From positions 316 to 64,315 of the forward strand of contig JAKCWW010001033.1 of the NCBI GenBank assembly GCA_026260175.1: a stretch of 64,000 nt of DNA. Reading direction: 5' to 3'. A program made the position numbers and the translations under genes. Position 1 is the first letter of the stretch. Every line of letters starts with the position of its first letter. The DNA is from Reticulitermes lucifugus (taxonomy: Eukaryota > Arthropoda > Insecta > Blattodea > Rhinotermitidae). This document shows positions 1 to 10,908 of the stretch, piece by piece. The notes below the pieces were generated by a model that worked only from the letters and a program-made list of their open reading frames with translations, was not told where the DNA came from and ran no database searches.

Positions 1-404
1 AGTTGCTACGGCCCCGCAGCGGCAACGCAGCGTCACCGCATGTTAGAAAAACGGATGTGTGCACCGGGCCTAAGATCGTAAATGTCCACGACAAACCACA
101 GCCTCGGGTCCCAACGTCATCAATCGCACGTTACGTCGACTGTATAAGACGAGTACTGACAGCTCTTCCGTATAGACCCACCCACTCCCACCCCCACTAT
201 TCTCTACAGAGTAACTGGAAAGTAAATATATCTTACATAGGGTTAAATGGCTGTATCTCTCAAATGGGATGTTATATTGCTACCATTCCTGCCTCCCTTT
301 AAAGCACACACATTGCCATTTACACTCTAATTCCAACACAGGCCCCAGCTTTTTGTGCACACTTCTACAACCTGTAAGACACTGACTCAGCACTTTTAAT
401 TAAG
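1..404. other. CpG-rich stretch without recognisable gene
   Basis: The first ~200 bases are richer in CpG than most of the window, then composition drops to the AT-rich background. A 99-codon frame crosses it but has no domain, no family resemblance and no convincing start. I assign no function. Confidence 0.4.
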
Positions 405-690
405 AATTCAAGAGGAGCAGCAGCAGAAGTACCTGGAATTTCTTGTTCCAGTTCATCAAGTGTTCTTGATTTTGATGAGTAGATCTCCTCGTTGGCCTAA
501 CCACACGAAGAAAAATCACGTGGGGGTCGTTCTGTTGGACCTCGACGACCAATCCGCCCACCAGTAAAATGGGTGTCAAGACATGCACGCACAAGAAACG
601 CGGAATCTGGTGGTGCTCCGTCTTGTAAGAATGGCAGTTCTTCATTTGTCCACATAATGGACAACACGAAGCTCTCAACCATAATCAAGC
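405..690 (-). mobile_element. DDE transposase C-terminal remnant (IS630/Tc1-mariner-like)
   Basis: Read on the minus strand, this segment carries the second catalytic block of a DDE transposase: QDGAPPDSAFLVRACL, followed by a GRRGP-E-PPRDFSS block (family form roughly RRGP-EWPPRSPDLTP) and a later SRTLDELEQEIP-like piece in another frame. The first Asp of the QDGAPP block is present. The PRSPDL motif that would hold the next acidic residue is degraded (PRDFSSCG then stop), and at least one frame change is needed to follow the homology, so the copy is dead. No terminal repeats were identified. The resemblance is to insect transposases of the class with FQQDGAPPHY motifs; exact subfamily is not determined. 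Confidence 0.7.
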
Positions 691-3108
691 AAAGCTCGCC
701 GTTTTTTGTGTTTCGCGTTTATTTTACAACCACTCTGTACATAGGGCATCTGAAGAAATTGCTCAATGGAGTTCGCGATGTTGAGGCTCAGCAAGTTATG
801 TGAGACGTGTTTACCACCGTACTATCGAATTTACTAAAATGCCTCCAGTACTAACGAGATGCAGGACTCTAACTAAGCTCACTGTTGCTTACGAAGACTA
901 CGACAAGTACTGCTTTGCTTTCTGAAGAGTTTGTCACCCCTATTTGTTTAACCCTTTTAGGACGAAGCATAATATTGTACTTAAAGCCCCAGTTCGTACC
1001 GCGCAGTAAACACTCCCTAACTCGGTTATAAAAACCAATCAGCTGAGGTTTCGAATTGTCTCTATTGTGGCGGCCACGGGGGGGGGAGGGGCGAGCATTT
1101 TTGTGGTGCAAAAGAAGAGCTTTGACAGCAGTCCCCTTTTGTCGCGTATTGCAGGTTTCAATTTGTCTTTAAGCATAGCTGAGTAAGTTGCACTGTTAAC
1201 AATTTATCCTTTTTCTTGATAATGTTCCAAAATAGGCCCCTTCCTTTCCCAAACGATTTTTTGGCTTAGTTCACAAATTGCCTTTACTTTTTGATTTACC
1301 CTCGGACGTGAAGTCTTGACCTTTGTTTGTTGGACAGTCGTGGCGTTCAGCAATGGATAACTTCCCCTGTTTCCTTCTAGCGTAAGGCAGTTGTGTGACC
1401 ACATTCATAAACCAGCAGACTGTAGCTACAGAGAGCCGAGAGCAGGCCAGGCGATGCCGCCCATAGCAAGGCTGCCAAGTCGACAGTAACACATTATTGG
1501 ATATCCTGACTGAGGTTTTCTGATTTTCCTCAATTATAAGCAAATTCCGTGCTATAGTTAGAAAAGAGACACGACTACGCCCCCCCCCNCATCACGAAAG
1601 CCCTCATCAAACTGATCCACCCCCAGCAACAGAGGCCATCGGCCATACGATCACAGCCTCTCTCGGTTAAATCCCCAGACTTACATCCAGCCAAGGTTTA
1701 CCTCCAAACCACTAACTGCCAGATGGCAGCACTCTCCTGCCTGCCAAAACTGTTTTGTTGTGTTGGCAACTTCGGCAAACTTTGGTTTGTATGCGGGCAA
1801 CATGAAGTCTAAGACATGAAATATGGAATGTGTAATGAACATAACTATATGCAAAAAAATGTGGAATAAGCACTCTGATAAATTTACCAAATGCTGATCA
1901 TGTATCAGTATTAAACCTTATAATACTGTAATACCAAATGAGGGTGCAAAAATTCCCACCCTGTACCCCAAACGTTTACTGATGAGGCTTAATTGCTGAA
2001 TATATAAAATATTAAAATACCAACATTAAGGAGTGTCTGGAATGTAGAAATGTAATAGAGTATCATTAACTTGTGTTATATACCTGTAGGCCTGAAGAAG
2101 TAAAAAATGTTCTTCCTGCATTTCCTGAAGCATCATGCCATAAAATGTATGGGGCAGTGGAACAGTATTTCCAAGCAATCTTACACGTCTGCACCTGATG
2201 GAGGTACAGGAGGCTGTGTGGACTTTACTGCCAATCATAATGATTTGAAGAAAAAATCTCTTGCAACTATGAAACCGAACCCAGAGTCCTCAGCCATTCA
2301 GCCTAAAGCCTAGACACAATGTTGACTGAGCTGTCTCTGCCCTTTATACACCAGTATGTAGCAATTTCGCTTCTCAGTGTCCTTATAGGCAGGCTCCTGT
2401 GACCAAGGTCATGAACCTTCTGCTTGACTAGCTGAGTGAGGAATCTACATGACAGAGCCAGCTAAGATATTCCAGACAGATGAGCCATGCTATCTCCATA
2501 TGTCACTAAACACAAACCCCCAAGTATAATAATAACATAGCTAAAAATAGAAAATTCATATTCTTATTTAAAACTCATTATTTGCACATAAATTCTGGAA
2601 CTTTAGAGACAAATTTCCAAATTAAAATGTTTCATGTAACAATTACAAGTTTTTGGGACTAGTATCTTTAGACAAAACAATGACTAGATATACAGTAAGT
2701 TTATAAAACAAATTCTGAATTCATTTATTGTTCTAAAAGACCCCTTCTAATGTGGGTGACTTCATATGGCCAAAACACCTTTTTTTCGAGACTCCACTTT
2801 CTCCACTTCGTAAAATCAATGTCACATCTTTATTCTTTAATTTTTAAATTGTATTTTGTCACAGTCACTGGGTGTAAGTGAAGACCCAAGAACTGTTGCA
2901 AAAAATTGTGAATACCATACACAGACATGTTTTTTAAAGAAATGTGTGAGAAAGATAAAAAGTTCTTTTTCTCACACCATAAAAATTGTTCAAATTTTCA
3001 GTTGCATTGTTCTCTTTGATGTTGGAAGTTTTTTGTAATCTATGTTTACATACAAAGTCAAAAGTTGTGAAATTTCACATCCTGAAAGCAGTATACTGAG
3101 GGTTCAAG
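691..3108. other. Unassigned sequence, probably old repeats
   Basis: Holds a moderately CpG-rich part (700-1560) with a poly-G run near 1079-1087 and a poly-C run ending in an N near 1589, then AT-rich sequence. Frames of 60-90 codons occur on both strands but none shows a known domain or paired splice borders. I see no gene here. Confidence 0.4.
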
Positions 3109-3275
3109 TCTTCTGGGATATGATGCTGTGTCAGTAGGTATATAGTTCCCAATGCTTTGAAGGACTGTGGTGCCTTTATCTTCAAGAGTCAAGCAGTCCA
3201 AGTGCAAATAAAGGCACCACAATCCTTCAAAATGTCAAAACCACTCATCCATTACAGTGTCACATTCCAGAAGAC
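3109..3275. repeat. Fold-back repeat, CTTCTGGGAT family
   Basis: Begins GTCTTCTGGGATATGATG and ends with the inverted counterpart CACATTCCAGAAGAC. Inside is a second, stronger inverted pair: GGTGCCTTTAT (about 3164-3180) against ATAAAGGCACC (about 3208-3219). The outer ends match those of the other fold-backs at 7316-7460, 9818-10040, 10244-10405, 11167-11447 and 60321-60461. No coding capacity. Confidence 0.65.
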
Positions 3276-3395
3276 TTTAATTCCTATGTCATAACTTGTT
3301 TGCAAACTCTGAGACCTTAGACACACATTAAACTAATTTCTGCACTTGAAGATAGGGAACAAGTTTCTGCTGATCCTTGAACTTCAATGCAGGTT

Positions 3396-3719
3396 CAGTA
3401 AAATTCCTTTCATCCGGATGCTGGCACTCCTGAAATCCTGATACTTTGGCAGTTTGACAAGGTGTTGCATAAGTGGTTTACAGCAATGCGTTCCAAAGGA
3501 AAACCCATGAATAGGCCTATGATAACTGAAAAAGCTAAGTCTTTTTATGACAAAATGAAAATAACTGACAGGTGCACATTCTCTGATGGCTGGCTGCAAA
3601 GTAACAAAAAATTACCAGTAAGAAATTTGGTCCGCATCTGTACTGCTTGATAATCCAGAATATTTGATAATCTGGCATCTGTCTGGTTCTGCCGGTGCCT
3701 GATTAAAGGAATCCTACTG
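3396..3719 (+). mobile_element. pogo/Tigger-like deletion derivative keeping a CENP-B/Tc5-type HTH
   Basis: The left end CAGTAAAATTCCTTTCATCC and the right end GGAATCCTACTG form an imperfect terminal inverted repeat (right end read inward CAGTAGGATTCC), with TA directly after the right end. The interior encodes on the plus strand LHKWFTAMRSKGKPMNRPM then ITEKAKSFYDKMK and SDGWLQSNK. This is the layout of the second helix-turn-helix (Tc5/CENP-B box-binding) of pogo/Tigger transposases (LYKWF-Q-RS-G-PISGPM...EKA...F...GWL). About 50 residues of this DNA-binding part survive and no DDE part fits inside 324 bp, so it is a non-autonomous internal-deletion derivative. The left flanking dinucleotide is TT rather than TA. 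Confidence 0.7.
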
Positions 3720-4014
3720 TACTTACATGCCATGAGGATTTTAACTATGCATAAATCCCAGGATTTAACTGAATTGTTTGCTCCATACTTGTGTGGAAGG
3801 TCTACAGACAGGCTGATGCTACACCTTGCAGTTTCCCACTGTTCCAATACCTTGCACTGCAACCAATTAGGACTCTCAGAAAATAACTTCATCAGTGTTA
3901 TGTGTACAGTTTATTTTGACCCCCCAACATAACTGTGTTCTTGCTTCGTGATGACAGAATTCAGAATCACAGAGCTTTTTAAATCCCCTACCAACATTTT
4001 CGCAGTGAAGGGTT

Positions 4015-4190
4015 TCTTGCTCCTAACTTTTTCTGTGTGCCCCTGAGATGATATGGAAGCTTTGGACAAGAGAAATATCTCGTGCCCCTACCAAGAATCG
4101 AACTATGAGTTCGTGGTTGTCCAGGCCATAGCCTAGTCACTGTGCAGTAGAAGTGCACAAATCTCAGGTGCCAGATCGCCCTGGTGACTA
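4015..4190 (-). repeat. tRNA-derived SINE, minus strand
   Basis: On the minus strand a Pol III type A box (TGACTAGGCTATGG, near 4130) is followed at tRNA-like distance by a B box (AGTTCGATTCT, near 4098), then GGTAGGGGCACG and an unrelated body ending near CTTCACTGCG. The two boxes in correct order and spacing support a tRNA-headed SINE. The tail and target duplication were not resolved. Confidence 0.55.
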
Positions 4191-4684
4191 AATTTTGTAT
4201 GGTGGCACCTAATATTTGTGGGTCCTGGTATGGATCCTGCATCATGTTACCCACCTGGCTCCTAAATTTCTGGACAATTTATTTACCCCTGTTTACAGAC
4301 TACACTGCTCTACACTACACCACCAACATGTTGGAGACAACACTCTGCCTCCATATTGTGGATCAAAATGTTACTACCAGCCTACCATGATTACACAGTG
4401 TCAAAACCCAGGAACGTTAAAACAAACCCACCTGACTACCCAACTAGTGAATAGTGACTACACAGATTCAAAACCAAAACAACATCATGACACATTTGTT
4501 GCCCCTGTTTGTTCTGCTTATCCTCACTTGCCAAATTTTCAGTGTCAGGGAAAGTTCTTCCTTTGTAGATGTCTGTGATATTTTCAGAATAAAATGCAAT
4601 AGGTGATGACAATTACAGTAATGTCATGAAAATGGTATAATGAATTTGAGCATGTTTTAACCATTGTGAAGAGTTTTAATTTCA

Positions 4685-4690
4685 TTTATT
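4685..4690 (-). promoter_or_regulatory. Candidate poly(A) signal of the minus-strand gene
   Basis: AATAAA on the minus strand (TTTATT on the plus strand), about 126 bases downstream of the proposed stop codon at 4816-4818. The spacing is reasonable for a short 3' UTR. AT-rich surroundings make chance hexamers common. Confidence 0.35.
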
Positions 4691-4815
4691 AACAATTTAA
4701 ATAATGTATTAATTTTTGTAACACTGCACATGACATACAATCAGACACTTAGAACATTTTACATTCAATTATTACACATAAAATACTATATTCAATTACT
4801 AAACATAAGATACTT

Positions 4816-4941
4816 TTAAAAACTATGATTATTGTAGAGTAATGTGTCAACTGTCTCTTCGCAAACTTCTATACGCTCCAGTATGCGGCTCTGCACCTTG
4901 TCTAGCATGTTTTTTGCTTCCACCACATGACTGTACTGATC
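4816..4941 (-). CDS. Terminal exon of an unidentified coiled-coil host gene
   Basis: A strong acceptor (tttttcag on the minus strand) precedes a 126-base open segment in phase 0: DQYSHVVEAKNMLDKVQSR, then ILERIEVCEETVDTLLYNN, then HSF and TAA. It is rich in charged and heptad-spaced hydrophobic residues (V, L, I), as in a helical coiled coil. A poly(A) hexamer follows. The start fits the phase-0 donors of the exons at 9472-9669 and 10909-11076, so I read all as one minus-strand gene. I do not recognise the protein. Linkage over 4.5 kb of intron is inferred from phase and strand only. Confidence 0.5.
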   Translation of the reverse strand, partial: DQYSHVVEAKNMLDKVQSRILERIEVCEETVDTLLYNNHSF

Positions 4942-5693
4942 CTGAAAAAGAATAACAAACAACAATTAATATCACGAAGAAATTAAGAGATCATAATCAG
5001 TAATATATAAGAGGGACATGGAAGTATATTTTTCATATACATGTATGCTGTGTAACATTCAGTAATAGAAACATTCACATATACAAGTAATACATAGCAG
5101 GTACAAACCTTGTCTACTTATAGAATTAATATAAAATACACAAAGCAAAAGACTTTATTGAAAAGTTTTAAGTTAAAAGTACTGGGCTGATAAAGTTTAT
5201 AGTTTAATAATTCATAGTTTTCATTCACGCACTTGTATTCCTTGTTAAGTTCTTTCACGTGTTCATGGCTTTTCATGACACAGTATGTCTGTAATAAATA
5301 AACTAATTCTATTAATGTTTTAATAGGAAGTGCGCGTGTTGGTATAGTGTTTACTAAACTAATTCTGATTTTACTTTTCACTGTGGATTTAATATCATAC
5401 TAACTTAGGAAGTATGTATAAAGGTGGATGCCACATAAGAACATTCGAATAGAAATGAACAGTTTACAGAGATACAATAAGTAACTGATGTGAACAGAAA
5501 GCCAGAAAAGTCAGAAGTCAGAAAAGTTCTTATGTGTAAATGGCTTCTGTCACAGGCTTTCTGACCAATCACATGCCTGTTAATTCTTGATAATCAACAG
5601 TACACTGCTGTAACAGTTCACAGTCAATTCTGACATCACTTCACTTCCATTGTGCACAATCATTGCATTATTTATACAACACCAACTCTAAAG

Positions 5694-5904
5694 CTGTAAA
5701 TAGAAGCCTTAAATTGAGGCTCCAAGATGGTGCATAAACCAAATATTTGTGTCTTAAATGTAGAAAAAGACTGGATCAAGAAACCTTAAATTGAGAAAAA
5801 AATGTATTACTTTAATTATATTGGGTTTTGGCTGGGACCACAAAAAAATAACCTAAAATGTGTGAAGATCTTAGATTGAGAAACCTTAAATTGGGATTCT
5901 ACAG
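5694..5904. mobile_element. Possible pogo/Tigger-type MITE
   Basis: The right end reads CTTAAATTGGGATTCTACAG and is followed by TA, which matches the general form of pogo/Tigger termini (CTGTAGAATCCC read inward). The left end beginning CTGTAAATAGAAGCC is only a weak inverted match. AAACCTTAAATTGAG-like words recur inside. No coding capacity. It lies in the proposed last intron of the minus-strand gene. Confidence 0.35.
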
Positions 5905-7079
5905 TATATGAAAAGCATGCTTCCAGTTCCCTGTTACGTAGTATTACTACATAATTATGGGCTCATGATGACACTTGAGCCAAAACATGAAACACCACAC
6001 AATGGGTGTGTGCATGCATGTGTGTGTATACACATGTAACTTGTTTGATGGAAAACACATAGATTATTACTGTTATATATGCTACAACTGAAGTTAATAA
6101 ATTGAAGGTGTTTTGGAACAGGATGCTCTGGAGAATGTTTGGATCTAACAGAGAAGAAGTGAGAGGAGGCTACAGTAGCTTGTATCTAAGAAGCTTCATA
6201 ATGTATACTCTTTACCTAATATCACTAAGTGGAGACGTATTACAAACTGAGAAATGAGAAATGCATATGTCAGTTGAATAACCTTAAGGGAGGAGACAAA
6301 GACCTACGTGTAAATGCAGGGATAATATTAAAATCAATCATAAAAATAATGAGTATTGATATTAACTGGATTCTTCTGGCTCATGATGGGGACCAGTTAC
6401 AGGCTCTTGAGAATATGAAAATGAACTTTTTGAGTTCACTAAGAGGGTTCATCATAAAAGCCTGTCACTGGACTGTATTCTGAGCAAGTTCAATCCAACT
6501 TACATTTTTGCAACTCATTCATTCAAGATTCATTTTAACACAATCATACCATCTACACCTTTGTCTCCCAAATGTCTCTTGTCAAGTGGTTCTCCACCAA
6601 AACTTTGGCATTTGAAATAATTTAGATATATATGTGGACATAGGCATGAGTTAGTGAAGCATTTTTGCTTTTCAATGTAAAATGTTGTACAGGCAGCACT
6701 GTGTACCAGTCTTGGTGACAAAGGTATACTTTGAGTGATTCCACAAAGTCTCCGGCTAGAGGCATAGCTACAGTTAGTGAGCTTAGGCTGATGTCACAAG
6801 TTGGGAGAGTGCGTGAAGTTGTGTGCATATAGATCAGTGTGTTTCTGCGGTCAGAGCGGTGCAGGTTAAAGTGTCTTCTGGACCTTTTCATGTTTATATG
6901 ACCACTAGCCAGAATATGAGTAGGATGCCGCCCGGTCAGTCCTGAGTTTACAGGAAAAAGCTCAAAGGCCAGACACGGGAGGTTGTAGCGAACATACTGC
7001 ATTTCATGCAGAAAGAGGCAGATCAATGCAAATTTGTTATCCCAGCCACGAAGGTGCACGAACGTGTTGCGTCCGCACC

Positions 7080-7290
7080 GAAGTCTCTAAAAGTGCAGTA
7101 AGAAGTATAAAGAAGGAAATACTAAATTTGCAGGCTGGGGCAGCCACCTCATACAGCACACCAAAAAGAAACAGAAACCGCCCCCCAACTGTGTACAAAG
7201 ATTTACGATTTCGATACGTGTGTTGTGCGTAGAACAATACACGAATTCTATCTGCATGAAAAAAGGCTACCTATGTGTAATATCCGTGAC
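7080..7290 (+). mobile_element. Transposase N-terminal (HTH) remnant
   Basis: Plus-strand reading gives a helix-turn-helix-like start (SKSAVRSIKKEILNLQ), a linker with STPKRNRNRPPTVY, and then in another frame DFDTCVVRRTIHEFYLHEKR followed by LPMCN. The order (SxSTVxxIxKE, a TPxKxRxRP linker, FDxCxxRRTIxEFY) is that of the N-terminal DNA-binding region seen in many insect DDE-type transposable elements. One frame change separates the halves, and the catalytic domain is absent because homology stops where the fold-back element begins (about 7290). It is a dead fragment. Confidence 0.6.
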
Positions 7291-7315
7291 TTCAAGCTTC
7301 CGTCGCGATGTTGAT

Positions 7316-7460
7316 GAGATCTGCGCTCTTCTAGGGTATTACGCAGCATCAAATGGTAAGTCTTCTTTCACCCTTGAGATGGTACCGATATGTTGTCCCG
7401 AAACGTCAGTAAAGGATTACCATTCGATGCTGCGTAGTACCCCAGAGGAGCGCAGATCTC
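7316..7460. repeat. Fold-back repeat with ~45-bp arms and hammerhead-like apex
   Basis: The left arm starts GAGATCTGCGCTCTTCT and runs through ATTACGCAGCATC to ATGGTAA. The right arm is the near-complete reverse complement, from TTACCATTCGATGCTGCG through CCCAGAGGAGCG to CAGATCTC. The ~55-base apex holds CTTGAGATGG, a weak hairpin and CCCGAAACGTC. Next to the core, TCTTTCAC and GTAAAGGA can pair, continuing the long stem right up to the motif. The same family with the same outer sequence (CGTGAYTTCA) occurs at 60289-60462. Confidence 0.8.
7373..7407 (+). ncRNA. Hammerhead-ribozyme-like motif
   Basis: CTTGAGATGG, hairpin GGTAC...GTCCC (one mismatch), then GAAA, CG and TC. A hammerhead core is CUGANGA, stem II, GAAA, stem III, UH. 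Here the first box is degraded, GAAA and a GUC-type site are present, and the flanking ~45-bp arms would be stem I. Catalytic activity is doubtful because of the first-box changes. Confidence 0.4.
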
Positions 7461-8446
7461 TAGTTACAGGTAAGTTTGCTGCAGATCATGACAAAAAAGT
7501 TACCTCCAACGGCCAAATGGGGAAACGATGTCCCAGTAATTTTAAATGTCCTCAAAAGACAAGCCACTTAAAACTTTTTTTCATTTATAAACACAGGTCT
7601 CTCTTTCAGAATAATTGTCTAAAAGGCTTGGATAGGTATAGACGTTTGTCTGACAAGTGATTATAGTTAAAATGCCATACAGCACTAACCACTTTGAGAA
7701 AGGTGTATTTGGGTTTCCTCCCCCATCGATTTCAAGAAGGAATATGAACTTAGGGAGCAGGTAGACGGATACATTCTTAAGAGTGCATTTTTTATTTGAA
7801 GTGTTTAGGATTTATGGCCATTTAAAACGAAAAGAACCCCAGCCATCACCAGCTATGTTGGTGTTTAAATCTCGTACTTTTAAGCAACACTGACTGTCAT
7901 CTATGGAAGGTTCAGATGGTGTGCTGTCTGCCTACGCAATAGCAGCAAGTTGGGGGGCCAAGGTGGACACTTGGCCTCTGATATATGGTGACTATTATCA
8001 CATGACTGAGGTAGGAGGGCCGTAACGTTTGTGAGACTCGCACTGAAGGTTGTTATTTAAAACGATGCGGACTTTGTGGAATTACTCCAGCTATAAATTT
8101 GTCTCTGTCCTTAATTAACCAGCATGCAAAAAAGAAAAAAGCAGTAAAGGTTTGTCCCACATATTGTAGTAGTGACTTTATTACAATGCGTACTAGTGTA
8201 TTTTCTATCTCTGTTCTCCATACACTTATTCCTTCATTTGTTTCTTCTCTCTTTTTGTAATGTCTCTGAACGTAGTCTGCAATACCACGACATGGTTCTA
8301 CGCCATGGTTGTCCTCAATACAAAAACGTGTATTCACAAAGCATGCAGCATTAACTCTGAGTCAATGTGGCATGCCATTTACACACAGGCACAAACTTAC
8401 AATCTTGCATGAATGCCATTTGCTGTACAATGACTGTGGATTTCAT
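7461..8446. other. Unassigned intronic or intergenic sequence
   Basis: No domain, RNA gene or terminal-repeat structure recognised. Short frames occur on both strands without homology. Confidence 0.4.
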
Positions 8447-8702
8447 CAGTGGCATAGCTAGGTTTTTTGATGCCCGGGGAAAGCGACAACAATGGCCACC
8501 CCTGACAGAAATTATGAACTTTAAAAATAATCACAATTATTTATTGAATTCCCTTTTATTTGTTTCAGTAACTTAAATTTTGTTGAGGGCAGAAAACCAA
8601 ATTTTTTAATGTAAAATGTTCATTTTGCCCGCCAGTTTGCCAACCCTTGGACTCTCCTGCCCGGGGCAGCCGCACCACTCACCCCACCCTAGCTACGCCC
8701 TG
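8447..8702. mobile_element. 256-bp MITE with inverted ends and 9-bp flanking repeat
   Basis: The left end CAGTGGCATAGCTAGG is matched by the right end CCTAGCTACGCCCTG (read inward CAGGGCGTAGCTAGG). The element is flanked on both sides by GGATTTCAT (8438-8446 and 8703-8711). Inner ends also pair loosely (GCCCGGGG near 8473 and CCCGGGGC near 8660). It has no open frame. CAG termini with an 8-9 bp duplication suggest a hAT-related non-autonomous element; a 9-bp duplication would also fit a Mutator-like element. Confidence 0.85.
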
Positions 8703-9471
8703 GGATTTCATAATCCTGTGCAAATTTGAAACAGTTAACATTTTACAAATTGTTTTCTGACTGTATCATGTCAGGAGGTTAGCTCACACAGTTCAACAAT
8801 TAACTTTTACACCAATGAAAGAATGGAAATTGTTACACTTCCGTTTGCAACCGCTCTGACTTCATGCTTCTGTTGTGTTTAAGTGGCTTTAGTTTCTGAA
8901 TTGTAACCTGCTCATAACTGTACACCTGAGAAGGTTAGTGTTGCACTCACACCATTTTTACTGGTTTTCCTCAGTCCCTCCAGATAAATTCAGTAATATT
9001 ATATCTATTTTGTCCACACAACTTTATTTCATATCCTTCCAATTATCAGTCACCAATGAACCTCTCGCCTATGCAATATACACAACAGCATCACCAAAAC
9101 AAACACCAGGCACTAACAGATGAAGATGACAGGCAAGTTTCTTTACGTAGTTTCTTTAAGCAGTGAAACACCAGGTAAGAAATAAACAAGGGATACAAGT
9201 ATGCTTTGAACAAAAAGGAAAAGGTCATGTGTCCTCAAAAATGTCATTATTTTTAGAAACTGATAATTGTATAAACTTCATGTCCTTGAATGTGTCATTA
9301 TTTTAGGAACTCATAAAAAAATCAATAATTTGGCCTGCATGCCTCCAATTGCTCAACCCTGTTATGGTGACACAGATTGGATTTATATGGCAAATGATAG
9401 GGTTCTGTGGAGGATCACAAATCTTTGGATGAACTTATTCTATGGAATTTGTATGCATAAGCTGAACTTAC

Positions 9472-9669
9472 TTGCATCTTCTTCAATGCTTGCTGAGCAT
9501 AAGCAATTTCAGCAATGTTCCTCAGCACAAGCTCTTCTATCAGGCACTCCATCTGACATAAATGTGATATGTCCACCTTCAGGGAAAGTTCGTCTGCAAC
9601 AATGCTGCTGGCCTTTACATTTTCCACTGAACCAGAGACATTTACTGGTTCATCCCTGATGACTGTCAC
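9472..9669 (-). CDS. Internal exon of the unidentified coiled-coil gene (duplicate B)
   Basis: Minus-strand acceptor tgtgacacag and donor CAA|gtaagt bound 198 bases (66 codons, phase 0 at both ends). The peptide runs VTVIRDEPVNVSGSVENVKA, then SSIVADELSLKVDISHLCQM, then ECLIEELVLRNIAEIAYAQQ, ending ALKKMQ. The second half has heptad-like I/L/A spacing suggesting a helix. It is a diverged duplicate of the exon at 10909-11076: both share V-NVKA-S-I-D--SL and a KK-E/Q-rich end, and both have the donor at the aligned position. Because both copies start and end in phase 0, including both keeps the frame. The protein family is not recognised. Confidence 0.6.
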
Positions 9670-9817
9670 CTGTGACACATTTCAAAATATATATCAAAAA
9701 CTCAGTTTCACACATGAAGTCATGCACAAAATATACTCGAATTGAAATCAGGGTCATCAACACTGGTACTTTAATTTCTGATTTCTCAATTCAACGTGTT
9801 ATACCTAGCAGATTCAA

Positions 9818-10040
9818 GCCTGGGATGTTACAATGAGTTAACTGATCAACAGTTACCAATGTTATGTAGAATCGTAGTGCCATCATATTCAGAGTGCTTG
9901 ATGCAAAAGATAAGGGCACTACAACATTGTTGTAATTAAACTGCAGAAACAAGTAATTAAAAACAAATATCATACATACATATCATTCAGTCGTATCTAG
10001 CTACAGTCCCTCAAAACATGGTGTGACATCCCAGAAAGAC
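9818..10040. repeat. Fold-back repeat within duplication unit 1
   Basis: Starts GCCTGGGATGTTAC and ends with the inverted form GTGTGACATCCCAGAAAGAC. Near the left side the minus strand reads CTGAATATGATGGCAC...ACATAACATTGGTAAC (9854-9892), a decayed version of the CTGANGATGG...CGAAACGTT motif seen elsewhere. It was carried along in the tandem duplication, with its partner at 11167-11447. Confidence 0.6.
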
Positions 10041-10243
10041 AAAAATCCTTAGTTTGAAATTAGTGCATGTGTCATGTTCTTAGATGCATCAGATTCAAAT
10101 AATCTTTATGTCTTCTCTGTCTCTGCATTTAAGCAATTTTAAACCATCCTCAAGGGCCAAACTGCTACAAAATTAACAGACACTGAGTTTCTTGTTGACT
10201 AATAAGCTGGATGAGGTAAAACAATAAAGTGTGTCGGTCTCTG

Positions 10244-10405
10244 TTCTTCTGGGATGTGACACCACATCATTATGTAACTGATATGACCTGTGCAGTCTTT
10301 CAGAATATTTTCTCAGAAAAATAACATGCAAAATGACTATTCTTAATTTGTTAAAAAAAATTGGAACCAATTACCCAGTGATGTTGCATCACATTCCAGG
10401 AGAAT
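10244..10405. repeat. Fold-back repeat between the duplication units
   Basis: The left end TTCTTCTGGGATGTGACACC and the right end GCATCACATTCCAGGAGAA are imperfect inverted repeats of about 35 bp with an A-rich loop. It belongs to the CTTCTGGGATGT-ended family but lacks an obvious CGAAAC core. Confidence 0.6.
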
Positions 10406-10908
10406 GGAGACCTCAGCTACACTGTCAAGAAATCCTAGAAACTCTGAATAAATTTTGAACTTTGAGCTACACTATATAGGCAGTCTAAGTCCCATCAAAA
10501 GGATCTCATTATCTGCCACACATGCAGCAGACACAATTCAGCCATCTTGAAGAACACATAGGAAAATGCAAAACTTGTGGGTCTCACAGAATTACTGTAA
10601 AGTAATATGGGAAGTGCTCCGCAACTTCAAACCACACATACTGCATCTTCCAGGCTTCAAAGTAACCCCAACTGTCACTGAAAATTACTATCACGTAACT
10701 TATGGGAATCACAGCTAAATACATGTTGGAGGGTGACAAAATAAATCACTGGGCCAAATGGGGCCTGCAGGCTTCCAACTGCCCATTCCTCATACATGGT
10801 ATGGTGATGTGCATTGAATTTATATGGCAATGACTGGATTACCATGATGGGTCACAAGTCTTAGGACTTACTATTTCTATGGAGTTTGTATACATAAACA
10901 AACTTTAC

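Larger units (their letters stand above)
9320..10080. repeat. Tandem duplication, unit 1 (includes an exon)
   Basis: Aligns by eye with 10740-11493 along its whole length at an offset of about 1.41-1.44 kb. Shared landmarks are GGCCTGCA, TTTATATGGCA, TATGGARTTTGTAT, an exon, a GGGATGT fold-back, TTATGTAGAATC, TTTAATTAAACTGCA-like sequence and CATCCC-A-AAGACAA-AATCCTTA. The copies have diverged by substitutions and indels, so the duplication is old. Confidence 0.8.

Noticed and set aside
3-302. 99-codon frame at the window edge
   Set aside because: CpG-rich composition opens frames by chance; no domain and no defined start.
5118-5381. Minus-strand frame (SHEHVKELNKEYKCVNENY...) as another exon
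   Set aside because: An acceptor-like tttattacag is present, but no donor follows in frame before the AT-rich end, so support is insufficient.
6622-7059. 145-codon minus-strand frame
   Set aside because: No family resemblance, no splice borders, and it ends beside a transposon remnant; probably chance in a less AT-rich patch.
7220-7660. 146-codon plus-strand frame as a protein
   Set aside because: It runs straight through the fold-back repeat and changes frame relative to the real transposase homology.
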